Below are positions 24,701 to 39,710 of a stretch of 64,000 nt of DNA, one piece after another. A program made the position numbers and the translations under genes. The stretch lies in assembly GCF_024713975.1 (NCBI RefSeq), contig NC_091112.1:14325001-14389000 (forward strand), written 5' to 3'. Each line of letters opens with the position of its first letter. Within the stretch, counting starts at the first letter, position 1. Under the pieces are notes generated by a model that saw only the letters and a program-made list of their open reading frames with translations, ran no database searches and was not told the origin of the DNA. Origin of the DNA: Paralichthys olivaceus. Its lineage: Eukaryota > Chordata > Actinopteri > Pleuronectiformes > Paralichthyidae.

Positions 24701-27700
24701 ATCCCCCACACTGTGGAGCCCAGGAGAGAGGGAGTGCAGCGCACACAGGCCCGCAGCATATCTAGCAAGTCCCGGACACGACTTTGGTAAAGCTGCAAGA
24801 AAAACAGAAAATGTCCCAAAAATGCTACACACACTTAGAACACATGAATATATATATATTTTTTGGGGGATATTCCATTGTAAAAATATACCCTAGTTTT
24901 GGCATCAGCTCCTATGACTCGCGTGATCGGCCTCATGCCGTCAGTCTTGGGGATGAAGCGAAGGCGGGAGAGGACCGTAGCTTTGGGGAGGGAGGCGATC
25001 TGTGTTGGCGTCAACTCTTCCATCTGGCCCTTGGAAAGGTGACCTCTAAAATCACAACAAAGGTTTGTGAGCTTGTACCCCATGACTGTATAAACAATTT
25101 GCAGATGTGTGTTGGTTTGAGCGTGTACCTGAAGGCCAGATCCTGCAGTTTGGCCCAGACTTCCTGTCTATAGAACCTGAGGGCGTTCTTCTGTCCCACG
25201 CTCTCAGTGACATAGAAGGAGGCTCGGACGAGGCTTACAACAAAGCCATCCAGAGCCCAAGCCAAGAACTGACCCAGGATCCGTGTCCGGAAAGAGAGCT
25301 CACTGGGCGGGACCCTACCTGCAGATTACACTGGCCGTGGCATCAAAAATACTTGTACCAATAGAAAACAAAACAACAACATTTCTCCAGTGACAATCGT
25401 ACCTGTCTTACTGATCTTCAACCAATTACAGTCATTCACCTTCATCTTCCACAGCAGTTCAGCCACAGAGAGCCTCTCAAACTTGCCGCTGCGCAGGAAG
25501 CCCCTGACCCTTGCAAAGAAATGAAGTCGGTTGTGGTCGGAGCCCCACAGCTCATGTGGGATCACAGCGGAGAGACACTCCCTGACAAACAAGTACACCC
25601 TATGAGGTGCACAGCGTTGAGGCAAAAGGGAGATCAGCTCTTCCTGTCCTGCCTTTCTCTCCTCCAGCAGTGGACACATCCTCTGCAGAATTCTGCTGTA
25701 CGGACATCTCCTGTGTTGACACAGCAGCTGCCTGAACAGGGGGACCATGTTGAAAAAGCGCCGGGGGAGTTTTTTTGGATTCCTCTCAAGCCCCTTTAGA
25801 TAAGCGAGTCCTTCAAAGAAGACTATTCTCACCAGATCTTTTCCCTGTAGCCTCTTGGATCCGACACCACTCTTCTTTTTCCTGTTGAGAAGAAAGCTAT
25901 GCATTCCCCTTCCCCCATACAGGATTCCCAGCGTGCGAATAAAACACTGCGAGGGAGGTAATGGGGGAAAAACCCCTGATCTCCAACTGGGTCCTCCCTC
26001 CAAGGGAGTGATCGTTGTGGGAACGTCAACAGGCTGTTTAGAACCAGTACCGCCATCTTCCAAAGGCTTCCCAGATGATGTATGTTCCACAGACATGGGC
26101 TGCTCTTCCTCCACTGTCTCACTACACACCTGATGGATGTCTTGTGTGGGCTCTTGCTGTCCTATTCGTCTTCTCTTTCCTGAACATGTCATAAGCGCCT
26201 TGTCATCCTTCTGATCAGTCTCTCTCTTTCTTTTCCCCCTCTTCACTTTTACATCTGCTCTGTTCCTCATCTTGCTGACTGTTTGCTTCTCAACTTTGTG
26301 TCTCTTTTTCAAGGTCACCCACCCTTGATACTTTCCAAGCTGGGTACCGTTATGTGCCCTGTGACGAGGCTGGAGATAAAATCTGGGGATGGCAGTAGCC
26401 ATGGAGACCCTGTCATACACAGGAGTGCCACTCACCTGGAAAACACACGAAGGGGGGACTGCCACGAACACAGAGCAGCTCTCCAACAGGTACCGTGTGA
26501 TGTCCGTGCCGAGACGTACTGAGACCTTTTTCCACAAGTCACTGCCATGGATGTAAGCGGCACTTTGAGTTATATCTCCTTGAAATTTAAAGTGGTCTGC
26601 ATCCCGCTCCTCCTGAGCAACAGAGCGAAAATTGTAGCCGTGTGCCAAGACGTTTCGTTTCCATTTTCTTTTCACACTATTGAGAACGAAGGCCAACAGT
26701 TCAGGCAGAGAGCAGATCTGTGGAAATTAGAAAAATACACCACATTGACAAGAAGTATGCGTTTCACATTTGAGTCTTGGCATTAAAAAAAATATGAAAC
26801 AGCACTCCTATAACTCTGATCTGTTGTTTACAGACTGTTCATATTAAATCATAATCACATTTTACTCTAAAGAGTGTCATCGTGATGTATGGGAGCTAAA
26901 ATATTACTCATTAGGAACGATTTATGTGATGATGAAAATGATGTGCAGTATCAGTGGTAAACTGGTTAACATGGGTACAGAAGATGTTACAATTGTTTGT
27001 TTAGAGCCTATTTCATTTTGCAGGTGCAGCTAAAGTCATGCAAAACCAGAAAAGCTCCAGGTAGATGCATTCAGACTTTTGCTCAAGCTTCCGAGCTGGA
27101 CATGTTTGTGACAAGAAATGATTCTCCATCTATATTGAAAAATAAAGTACTGCACAGCTCTTGTCACTCTAGTTCAACTATTTGCACCATTTCTAATAAA
27201 GAATAACTAGTTTGCACATTTGTGTTTACATATAAAAAGTTTTTCTCACGTACAAACTCCTGTGCCACTGCACTTCACCTCATAAAATTTCTATACATAT
27301 CACTGCAGTGAAAGGTGAATATAATGTACATACTCAGATCTTAATTCCATTTTTATTATTATTATTCTATTGCCTTGTATATTTCATGGTGACCTGCCTG
27401 CTGCTTTAACAACTAATTTTCTCTGGAGTGTGGCTCAATAAAGTTTTATCTTACCCTCACCCTCCTTTCAAGCTCTGCCGAGGACTTTAATGTGAATCAG
27501 TGACAGCAACCTTCGGCAACACATCTAGGAGGACACACGTACCTGGCTGCAGCTCGGTATTTGCTTCAGCTCCTTGTCAGAACAGACATAAACAGTCCGG
27601 ACGAAAGACTTGAAGCGAGCATTGTCAGTGTGCTCCACCAGCACCGCCATGTGGCCCTCTCTGAACACGAGGCTGTCCGCAAACTCCTCCAGAGTCCGGG

Positions 27701-27758
27701 TGTGCTGGTAGAGAGAGCGCAGGATGTCAAGCACCGCGGACATGTCAGTGGACGACAT
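18785..27758 (-). CDS. tert: Telomerase reverse transcriptase
   Basis: Sixteen exons on the minus strand (high to low): 27758-27543, 26717-25403, 25318-25129, 25045-24892, 24792-24625, 23753-23592, 23515-23414, 23335-23250, 23161-23045, 22950-22879, 22408-22220, 21502-21376, 20704-20643, 20329-20205, 20098-19961, 18888-18785; 3327 nt, 1108 aa, stop TAG. Exon count equals human TERT. It is the catalytic subunit that copies the telomerase RNA onto chromosome ends in the nucleus. Seen in order: TEN domain (1-190, with NVLAHGYNF and PPSCVFQVSGTP), a basic linker, RNA-binding domain with T motif SFYVTE at 544-549, RT motif 1/2 (SRLRFIPKTDGMRPI, 600-614), motif A with catalytic Asp683 (FVKVDVSGAY), motif B' QCRGIPQGS (802-810), motif C LVDDF with Asp844/Asp845, motif D, motif E FPWCGLLLDTR (904-914), then the C-terminal thumb ending FLSIQM. 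All three catalytic aspartates are present. The donor after exon 14 is GC, not GT. Start chosen as the first ATG in frame with the TEN domain. Confidence 0.97.
18889..19960 (-). other. Last intron (15) of tert
   Basis: 1.07 kb, GTATGT donor at 19960-19959 and GGCAG acceptor at 18889 on the minus strand. AT-rich, with long T/A runs near 19685-19800. No exon or recognisable repeat. Confidence 0.75.
20705..22219 (-). other. tert introns 11 and 12
   Basis: Introns 20705-21375 and 21503-22219 flank the 127-nt exon 12 (21376-21502). AT-rich, no repeat or additional exon seen; an open frame at 21841-22074 on the plus strand has no supporting signal. Confidence 0.65.
22409..22878 (-). other. tert intron 10 with retroposon-like tail
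   Basis: 470-bp intron. Positions 22695-22760 (acagcactttgagctgcatt..., then tgaaaggtgctgcataaatc) read like the 3' tail of a fish SINE/LINE on the plus strand. Nothing else identified. Confidence 0.5.
23754..24624 (-). other. tert intron 5 with a short tandem repeat
   Basis: 871-bp intron. Positions 24516-24563 hold about four copies of a 12-bp unit (agagctatactaga-like, with A/T changes), the only structure I see. Confidence 0.65.
26718..27542 (-). other. tert intron 1
   Basis: 825 bp between the first coding exon (GTACGT donor) and exon 2 (TTCCACAG acceptor). AT-rich; 'ggctcaataaagttttatctta' near 27431 (first part shown: ggctcaataaagttttat) resembles a retroposon 3' tail. No exon seen. 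Confidence 0.65.
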
Positions 27759-27970
27759 GCTGACTTTCTCGCCCCGCCTGTCCCTTCCACTCAGGACAGG
27801 CTGGTCTGTGAAATCATCTGTCCGTAGTGGGAATGTTGACGGGGAGCGGCGTGTGTCCTTTCAATGACGAGCGTCAGTTTCAGCCAATGAGGAAGCCGTT
27901 TTTAAGCAGTCGTCCAATCAGAGAGCTTGATACTGCAGCAGCGAAATCACAGACGACCAATGGTGAACAG
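27759..27970 (-). promoter_or_regulatory. Probable tert promoter: GC box and three CCAAT boxes
   Basis: Immediately upstream of the tert ATG on the minus strand. A GC box (ccccgcc, 27773-27779) lies about 15 bp from the ATG, and CCAAT occurs in the plus strand at 27884-27888, 27914-27918 and 27957-27961 (ATTGG on the tert strand). No TATA box is evident. GC box plus NF-Y type CCAAT motifs fit a TATA-less housekeeping-style promoter. The motifs are seen; their use is inferred. Confidence 0.5.
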
Positions 27971-28089
27971 GTCCAGGCCTGTTGTCCCTCTATGAAAAGT
28001 AGTTGCACACACGTTTTCATGCATGATCAAAAACTCATGTGATTCTTGAAGGACATGTGAAGACAAATAAACATTTGTATTTTACATTT

Positions 28090-28490
28090 ATTTCCCCAGA
28101 TCGAGTTTTATCATCAGTGTCTGAGGGAGAAGGATCAGGTCCTTCCTCCCTGCAGCAGTAAGACTGTACAACCAGCTCTGCTCCCATAGAACTGCATGCA
28201 CCCATAATGGACTGCACTCTGGTTCAACTCTCTTAACTGTGCAGTATTCATTCTGTCTGCGAAATACAATGATTCATGTGCAATCCATTCACTGAACATA
28301 TTTGTTCTTGTTTTTACACTGTATATATTAGTTTTTATTCCATTCATATTTGTTATATTCCTTACACTTAAGTATTATTATACTTACACTTGAGTATTGC
28401 ATGTTACTTACTGAAGCCTATTTTTTTTCAAATGTTCCCAATTGTGGGACCAATAAAGGATTGGCTTATCTCATCTTATCTTAATCGGTA
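28090..28490 (+). mobile_element. 3' fragment of a non-LTR retrotransposon (family uncertain)
   Basis: Reads like a LINE 3' end: 'ccctgcagcagtaagactgt', 'accagctctgctcccat', 'taatggactgcactctg', then an AT-rich stretch and a terminal 'aattgtgggaccaataaagg' followed by short TTATCT-type repeats ending near 28490. The coding part is absent, consistent with 5' truncation. The exact family (Rex-like or other) cannot be fixed by eye. Confidence 0.5.
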
Positions 28491-28867
28491 TCACACAGAA
28501 GCAGTATTGTGCAAAAATTAGAGGTCACAGATTAAATGTAACAACAGGATGTCATTTTTTAAAGGTTATATATAAGTAATACTATTATAGTAGTACTGCT
28601 TTTTTTAAATAACAAAATAAGGATAACATGCTTATTATGTTTTTTCACAGCGATTCAAGACACAGACTACAGTATATGTGCATTAATGAAAAAAACAATA
28701 CAGAAAATTAGGACTGGTCAATAAAACAACATCAATAAATAGTGCAATATAATTTTATGAATAGAAATATAACAAAAGTCAAACATATCAATATATTGTT
28801 TATATATTATCAAGCACAGTGAGGAGGTATAACACGTAATGTATCTCCCTCAGGATTTTAAAGTGTT

Positions 28868-29189
28868 TTAAAGGTACAGTGTGTAGAATTTTGTGATATC
28901 TGGTGGTGAAATTGCATGTTGCAGCTGAACACCCCTCACCTCACCCTCTCCTTCCAGACATGAAAAATAAAATGTGGTAGCCTTTAATTGTCATAAAAAC
29001 TCAAAAGGTGTTGAGTTTGTCCAGTCTGGACTAATGTAAAAAACATGGTGGCCTCCGTAGAGAGGGTAGAAAACTACAATTCATACAATTTAGATGAAAC
29101 GAACTAGTGGAAACATCATGAGGATTATTCTACATTAACTTTCTGCCAATAGATCCCTTTCACCTAAATCTTACACACTGGACCTTTAA
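28868..29189 (+). mobile_element. MITE family A, best-preserved copy
   Basis: 322 bp with terminal inverted repeats: left 'ttaaaggtacagtgtgtaga', right 'cttacacactggacctttaa' (reverse complement ttaaaggtccagtgtgtaag). Non-coding. Related copies lie at 11551, 16712 (reverse) and 46730. The flanking TTAA/TA is compatible with a TA or TTAA target site, not resolvable here. Confidence 0.75.
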
Positions 29190-29329
29190 GATGCAGCCCT
29201 CTGTCCATAGAGAAGAGTTTAAAACCACAACCTTCAACCAGAAGACAAACATGTTTTAATCTGAAGGAAATGATCATGTTTATGTATCATGATAATTATC
29301 GACATCAAACTGATCACAACATTTTTTCA

Positions 29330-29636
29330 TCTTGTTTTTGGCGTCCAGCCTTGTGGCCATCGCGCGGCCTCTGCTGCCCCCTGTCGGCCGCCTCGGCCGC
29401 TGCTCTCTGATTGGTGGAAGGACGCCGCTCTCGCTTGTACTGAGCGCGCGAATGAGCCCACGTCCCTCCGAGCCCTGTGCTAGCCGTTAGCTTAGCTTAG
29501 CCTCGCTCGGTCTGCGCTCGGAGCGGAGTGGGGATCGACTGACGCACCACGGGAGGACGTGAGAGAAGGCTCTTTGTCTCCGCGCATCGATCAACCTCGA
29601 GTCGCTGTGGTTTTTCTGCCACTTAAGATACCTACG
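29330..29636 (+). promoter_or_regulatory. rbbp4 CpG-rich promoter and 5'UTR
   Basis: Sharp change from AT-rich flanks to a GC- and CpG-rich block. An E2F-like word (tttttggcg, 29335-29343), an inverted CCAAT (ATTGG, 29410-29414) and gcgcgcgaa (29444-29452, E2F-like on the minus strand) precede the ATG at 29637. This fits a CpG-island promoter of a proliferation-linked gene. Transcription start not determined. Confidence 0.65.
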
Positions 29637-33832
<4,196 letters not shown>

Positions 33833-35007
33833 CACTTCTGCTTTCAACTTCATCCCAAACTGCCACTTCAGACGTTCCCTGCAGCTACTTCCTCCCTCCT
33901 GCTCTACTTCTTACTGGTGTGACACACTAAAGTGTCCTACATCACTGTAAATATGGGAAAGAGAGGCATCACGTACAGTCCTGGTCTTGTTTGGATTATT
34001 CAAAGTGAAGAACTCTTTTTACTCAGTAATTTATTACCTGAGGAATCTCAGCCATGTTTTTCACATTGCATAAACAAGGTATATTTTTGTAATCAAATTG
34101 GCTTTTCCTTGTATGCTGAAATGTTTTAGCCAATACTTTTTCAAAAGTAAATGTGCTTTTCTACAACACACTGACAACCTGCTGTTGCAAACAGCCCCAT
34201 CCACGCATGTTGGACGTGTTGTAGAAAATGTCATTTTATGGAAAATGCAGTCCACCTTTGTGACATAATGTTTCAGTTCAGTCGCCACCAAATTGTAATT
34301 TCAAATTTTGAAGTGAACCTGTCTTTGAATTGTCTACTTGTTTTCCCCACATCCCCTCATCGTAACCATAGAATAAATACATTTTCATTTTTGTCATTGT
34401 GAAATAAATTTTTGTTTTGTATGTAAAAGATTTTGCAGTTGTACAATTAAATTGTTAGTGCATCCTCTAATAAACTGTCTTTCACCAGTATTTGGGTTCA
34501 CTTCATGTATTGTCAACATGTCTCATAATAGTATCAGTGTCTTGCTCAGCTTAGAAGTATTTTCAAACAATCCCTAAATGATTCTTGGTTATGTCGAGTC
34601 ACACTTTGCTCAGACCTTTTTCAATGTGTTTGATGTGACGTCTTGGTGCTCTCTTTTCTCCTGAGCTCACTATTACTGTCCCACTGTTTAAGTTCTCCAG
34701 ACATGTTGCCCTTATAAGTACACAAAGCCCTCTCTGCCCGAGACACATTAATTCATCAGCCACACTGACTTTACGAGAAGCCTTTATTTATAATAAGAAA
34801 CCTTTCTACAAGCAGCAGTCTAGTTCATCTTTACAGACTGTTCTAAAAAACTTTTTCATTGTTGTTTTGTTTTTTAACAAGTGCATGTCTCAATATGTGT
34901 AAAGTGCATTAGCAGTAACTTTGCAATCACTATGTTGCAGATAAAAAAAAATATTTGTTTGTTATTAAATCACAGAACTGCACACAGGTTTGCTCTTTAT
35001 TTAAAAA
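33833..35007. other. Tail-to-tail region rbbp4 / sync
   Basis: rbbp4 3'UTR with AATAAA at 34372, 34403 and 34469, and the end of the sync transcript. On the minus strand TTTATT at 34996-35001 gives an AATAAA just after the sync stop; another possible signal is near 34784. No other gene. Confidence 0.75.
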
Positions 35008-38000
35008 TCATGTTTCCTGTTCATGGTCACACTCATTATGGTCCTCAATGGCAGCCCTGGAAGAGAAGAGAAAATAAAATGAGATGAGTATTAGTCCCAC
35101 TGTGGGGACTGTGTCACAGTAGCAAAGGGGAAAGAAAGAATAGACCCCAAGTTAAAGAAATAAGTAAACACATATGAAACAACAATGAAAACACAATATA
35201 AACTGAATATATATGTGGTTGCCTATAGAAAAATCAGCATTGCACAGTCAAGTTATTTAAACCTCTGTTTAGCAAAGAAGAATGTTTTAGAGTTGTTCCC
35301 TGAACTTCACTTTGGGATTTTTAAACTCAGTACATAATACAGAGTAGAGAAACAAGTCTCACCTGTAAAGCAGCAGTTGTTTTGTGAGTCTGTCTCTCAA
35401 CTCCTCTATGTCTTTGGTTTTCTTCTTCTGAATCTTTAACTCAGTCTTCAGTTCCCAGCTGCTCTCCTCCAGACAGCACACTGTCTCCTGTAAGAGTCAT
35501 AAAACTTAAGTGCTTTGATAATCAAACATTTTTGCCTTTTATGAACTTGAGGGAAAGTTTATCCGCTCCCCATTTTCGTCTCTCTTTCTTTCCATCGTCC
35601 CCATTTTTGCTCACCTTGTACCGGCCTGCATCCTCTCTGCGATGTATGTGGATTAGTTTAAGTTTCTCCTCCAAACAAGACCTCTGGAGCTTCAACTTTT
35701 GGATCTCATCCCTCAGGGGTCTCAGCTGCGCCCTCAGTTCCTGGCCCTGCTCTTTGGCCTTCACCAGCGCTCCAGCTGTGGCCTCTCTCCTCTTCAGCAA
35801 TGCCAGCAAAATGGGTTCATACCTGGTAAAGGCAACCATCGAATGTACAATAAGTTTCTACCCAAAAACTATGAGCAGCATAGTAGTCGACTGCAGAAAG
35901 CCAAATGAAAAACAACACAGGCAAAATCTGTTTGCATGTTTTGTACTCATAAACTCTTGCCACATCAGGAGTAGAATACAGGAGTAGAATACAGGAGTAG
36001 AATACAGGAGTAGAATACAGGAGTGGATTTAGTGATTATGGTTAAAACAACAATGTGTCGTTTGCTATAAAACAGTGATTTTCAACCTGGGTGTTGTGAG
36101 ATTATTTCTGGGGGTCGCCAGACAGTTGTGGAGAAACAATTATATAATCAAATGAAATCACATATTTTAGATGGTGGTGATTGTTATTACATTCAATTAT
36201 ATATACCAGCGATAATATCTGCTGTGGAATGGATGTTATTAAGTGAGTTGCAGAGTCAAGTCAGACATGTTCTTGTCTGGGTCTGGGGAATTTTCTCTTC
36301 AAGTGAGAAACTACAATTTAATCGGGTTGAGAATAATAGTGTGGAAGACAACAGCACAGAGAAACGTCCACCAGCCTGATTGTTCTGGTGAATTGGAACT
36401 TGAACCACTGCTGTGAAAGATTAGCATAATCAGACTCTAAATGCTAAATGTGTTTAAGCATGAAATCCTGTACTAGAAGGTGACAGCACCTGTGCTCCAG
36501 GGCTCTTAGTCCACCCTGCAGATACTGCTGGATGTCCCCACAGGACTGCCTCCTGCACTCGGTCAGCTCCTGCTGGGTGTTGGAGTTCTGACTGGAGGTC
36601 TGGGCTTGAATCTGTGTTTGGAGATGCAAGAGCTGCTGTTGATGGCCCGACCTGAGGTGGCAGCTTTCCTCTGTCAGCTGGAGCACCAGCACCTGCAGCT
36701 TCTCCTGCAGCATGGCAAATAAGAGGTTTTGAATACAAGGGAATGCAATATACATGTAGACTCTTCTTGACTCTTCTTAATGACTTTCTTACCTCCTCTC
36801 TCTTTAGCAGCTCCACCTCACGGCGCTGGTTGTTCAGAGAAGCCTGACTGTGGGTACAGTCCCTGACCATGGCGAAGAGCCGCATTTTCAGCTTCCTGAG
36901 CTCCTCCTGCAGCTCCTGTCTCTCCAGGTTGACCTTCCACATCCTCCTCTCCTCTTCTGCTCTCTCCTCCCTGAGGCTCTGTATCTCTTTCTTTCTTTCC
37001 TCTCTCCTTCCCTCTTCCTCACTCTTCAGTATATCCATCAGCACTGCCACTTTGCTGTCTATTTGCTCTTCTGTCCCTTCTTCCTCATCATTTCTCCCCT
37101 CTGCCTCTTCCTCTCTGTTTTTATTCCCTCTCAACTCCAGCACCTCCGCCAACAGCTGCTTTCTCCTCTCCTCTAAGCGCTGTACTTCCTGTATGCACTC
37201 CTCCATATGAGACCCCAACTCCCCTAATTCAAACATACCAGTTTTCAGAAAAACAGTGTCCGTTTTGAGCTCTTGTCTCTCTTCAGCTGGCATTTCAGTG
37301 TCATCGATTTCAGTCTCAGATATGTCTACCTGTCTTTCTGTGCTTTCCTGAGACATGCATTGTGTCTTTGTCCCTTCACAGTCCATTGGATAATTTTCGT
37401 TACAATCTGATAGGTCTGATGACCTTAAAAAACTGAGGTGTGGATCAAGAAACCCCTGATCCATTACTCCTGACCCTTCCAGCCTTTGCATGTTGTCACA
37501 GCAAAGTAAGTGATTCTGCTGGCTTCCATTGGTTGTTGAACCCACTGTCATTCCATTACTACTGTCCTCGGACATTGAATCTCCTCCTGTGTGTTTAACA
37601 GCCAAGGACTCTAACTGCGTCGACTGGGTCTCCAGCTTCACTGGCATCGTCTGCTGAATGGGCACCAGTGTTGTCCCTCTATTAAGATTAGGATTCTTAC
37701 TGATGTGCACATATTCTTGACTTGCATCTGTCTCCCAGTCTTGTGGCTCAAAGTCCATTCCGGCCTCCTCCATACAGCTTTCCAGCATGGACAACATTCC
37801 CAGCAGGTGGCCCTCATACTGCACCATAGCGTTGCTCAGTTTGCTGCCCGCTAAGGTTACAGGCATTTCTGGCTGCGGAGACACTTCTTGCTTGCTGATG
37901 GTGGTGCCCATGCCTTGCAACTGCTCTTGCGCTGGCTGCTCATCTGCTCCAGCCCCATCCATGTGTGTGTCCATGTAGCTTGTGGAAAGATAGGCATGAG

Positions 38001-38340
38001 GAGATACACTTGTCTCTCTGTAGCTCTCCATTGTAACCTCCTCTTTGCTCTGGCTGTGAGTTGATTCGCTCAGGCTTGTTTCTGTGTAACTTTCTGAGAA
38101 GCGCGAGCCGAAAGGGATTCCTGTAAGGTCCTCGCAGCTCTTTAGTAAGTCGTCCATCTCTTGTAGGTATGGCTTGATTAAAGCAGTTTGATTCAGTTGT
38201 GTTTCTGTGAAGGTGAGTTCAGATTGTGGCGTGCTGCGCTCTCTTTGAACTACGAGGGTTCTGTCTGGCTCCCCAGCCTCTTCTTTGATGAAGAGAGGCT
38301 CGAACCCAGTGGATGAAATGCTGTCGTCCATATCCTCCAT
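35008..38340 (-). CDS. sync: Syncoilin-like intermediate filament protein
   Basis: Five coding exons on the minus strand: 38340-36793, 36704-36490, 35822-35615, 35487-35363, 35056-35008; 2145 nt, 714 aa, stop TGA. The 516-codon first exon encodes a long acidic, Ser/Thr-rich head (1-367) followed by a Glu/Arg-rich coiled coil (368-516: ELGSHMEECIQEVQRLEE, LQEELRKLKMRLFAM). Exons 2-4 continue the coiled coil with the syncoilin-like block YEPILLALLKRREATAGALV and KTKDIEELRDRLTKQLLLYR. The tail is short (AAIEDHNECDHEQET). Syncoilin binds desmin and alpha-dystrobrevin in muscle (family knowledge). Identification is supported by its place between RBBP4 and KIAA1522, as in human 1p35. The head is much longer than in human syncoilin (482 aa total). 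The start is the first ATG of the open frame. A minus-strand GTAAGT at 39409-39404 might end an upstream noncoding exon, unproven. Confidence 0.9.
35823..36489 (-). other. sync intron 2 with 13-bp minisatellite
   Basis: 667-bp intron. Contains a short tandem array at 35967-36018 (listed separately). An open frame at 36128-36379 on the plus strand has no splice or family support. Confidence 0.75.
35967..36024. repeat. 13-bp tandem repeat (about 4.4 copies)
   Basis: Unit aggagtagaatac repeated four times without error, then a partial unit (aggagtgg). Confidence 0.95.
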
Positions 38341-39669
38341 TGGTTGAACCTAATTCTTGCAGCCTCTTTTGTAGATAGTCTCCCTCAGTACGGTCTCATC
38401 CCTTGACAAAAGCAAATTAATATGTAACTCTAGTTGTTGGCAGTCGTGCTGCATGTTATAGATACTAGGGCTATGTTGACATAGGATATGTGTTAGCTAT
38501 GCTGGTGTCATTAGCGATGTGGGCATGTAGAAGCGAGCTCGGGCACGGTTTATTAGAAAGTATGCTACCACCTGCTGTCCTCGTAGACTCGATGCCCTGG
38601 TCACCAATTTACTGCCTGGCACACACCTCAAACAAACCTATTCACATGAGCACTGCATCGCTGCTAATGTAAACACGTACAAACAGTTCATGTCTAGAGC
38701 GCCAACAAGTGGCATTACACAGCTTACATTAGAGAGGAGATTATCACAACATGTCACTGTACTGATAGATGGGCTTCTGCACTCTCCCCTGGTGAATAAT
38801 CTAGCAGTAATTTCATCCTCGGAGGTGTTTGCCAAGACGGAATAGAGACTCCCAGAGAGTGAATTGATCAAATTGACCCAATAGTGTCATCCAACAGATT
38901 TGTAAGATAGAAAGGGCATGAATGACATGTGTGACTTTTCATTTGATAGTTGCTATCTCGTGGTCACAAGCTTTTCCAAAATAAGTAGGTCAGATAAAGC
39001 AAAAAAACTAAAATCTACAGCACCCACAAATCCCTCTATTTATTTTGTCATGTGTCCGCAGTGCCTACGGGCTGGACTTTGCTGTGAACAGCTGATCAAA
39101 TCCCTTGAGAGACCAGCTGTCTCACTGCAGGACAGGCATGGGTGCAAGGCACATTCCTTTAGACCTCTACAATCCAAATACAGCACTGGCCTGTATTTGC
39201 TGACCAGTCTGAACACACACTTTTCTTCTTCAGTCACAACAAAATTCAAAAAGACATTAATTTGATGTAACAACAGCATTCCCTTTATTTCCTTTCATTT
39301 GTTGCTTAGAGGTAGAGGATTGCTTACTGTCAAGAAATTACATTTTTCTCTCAAAAATGATCATTTGCACAAACCATCATATGAAACCATCAATTACTAC
39401 TGAACTTACTTTTCAGAATATGCCTCTGTTTCCTCTGTCCTTGTTCTGTATCCTCAGGATGAGTTTGTGTGGATAGGACTGGTGGTTCATACGACAAAGC
39501 AAAGAATGAGCGGGAGCGGTGTGAGCAGATGAACTGAGAGAGGAGGGGGGGGGGTAACGACAGTTGACCCACCCTCTTTTCTCTCTGTCAGTGTGCTGCT
39601 ATGTGTGACCATGACTACCTCAAATCTGTTTAGGTTTATTAATAAACACTGGGCAGGCTGTTTCAACCC

Positions 39670-39710
<41 letters not shown>
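39670..39710. repeat. (GA)n microsatellite
   Basis: GA dinucleotides in two runs split by one AGG step. Confidence 0.95.

Larger units (their letters stand above)
27971..29329. other. Intergenic region between divergent tert and rbbp4
   Basis: Contains a LINE-like 3' fragment (about 28090-28490) and a MITE (28868-29189). No gene. This is where sequence syntenic with human 5p15 meets sequence syntenic with human 1p35. Confidence 0.6.

Noticed and set aside
22830-25365. Plus-strand open frames opposite tert exons (for example 23002-23292, 24784-25173, 25521-25799)
   Set aside because: They lie antisense to well-supported tert exons, have no splice or family support and follow from the coding strand's composition.
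36850-37210. Plus-strand open frames of about 110 codons rich in Ser and Leu
   Set aside because: Antisense shadow of the Glu/Lys/Arg-rich coiled-coil exon of sync.
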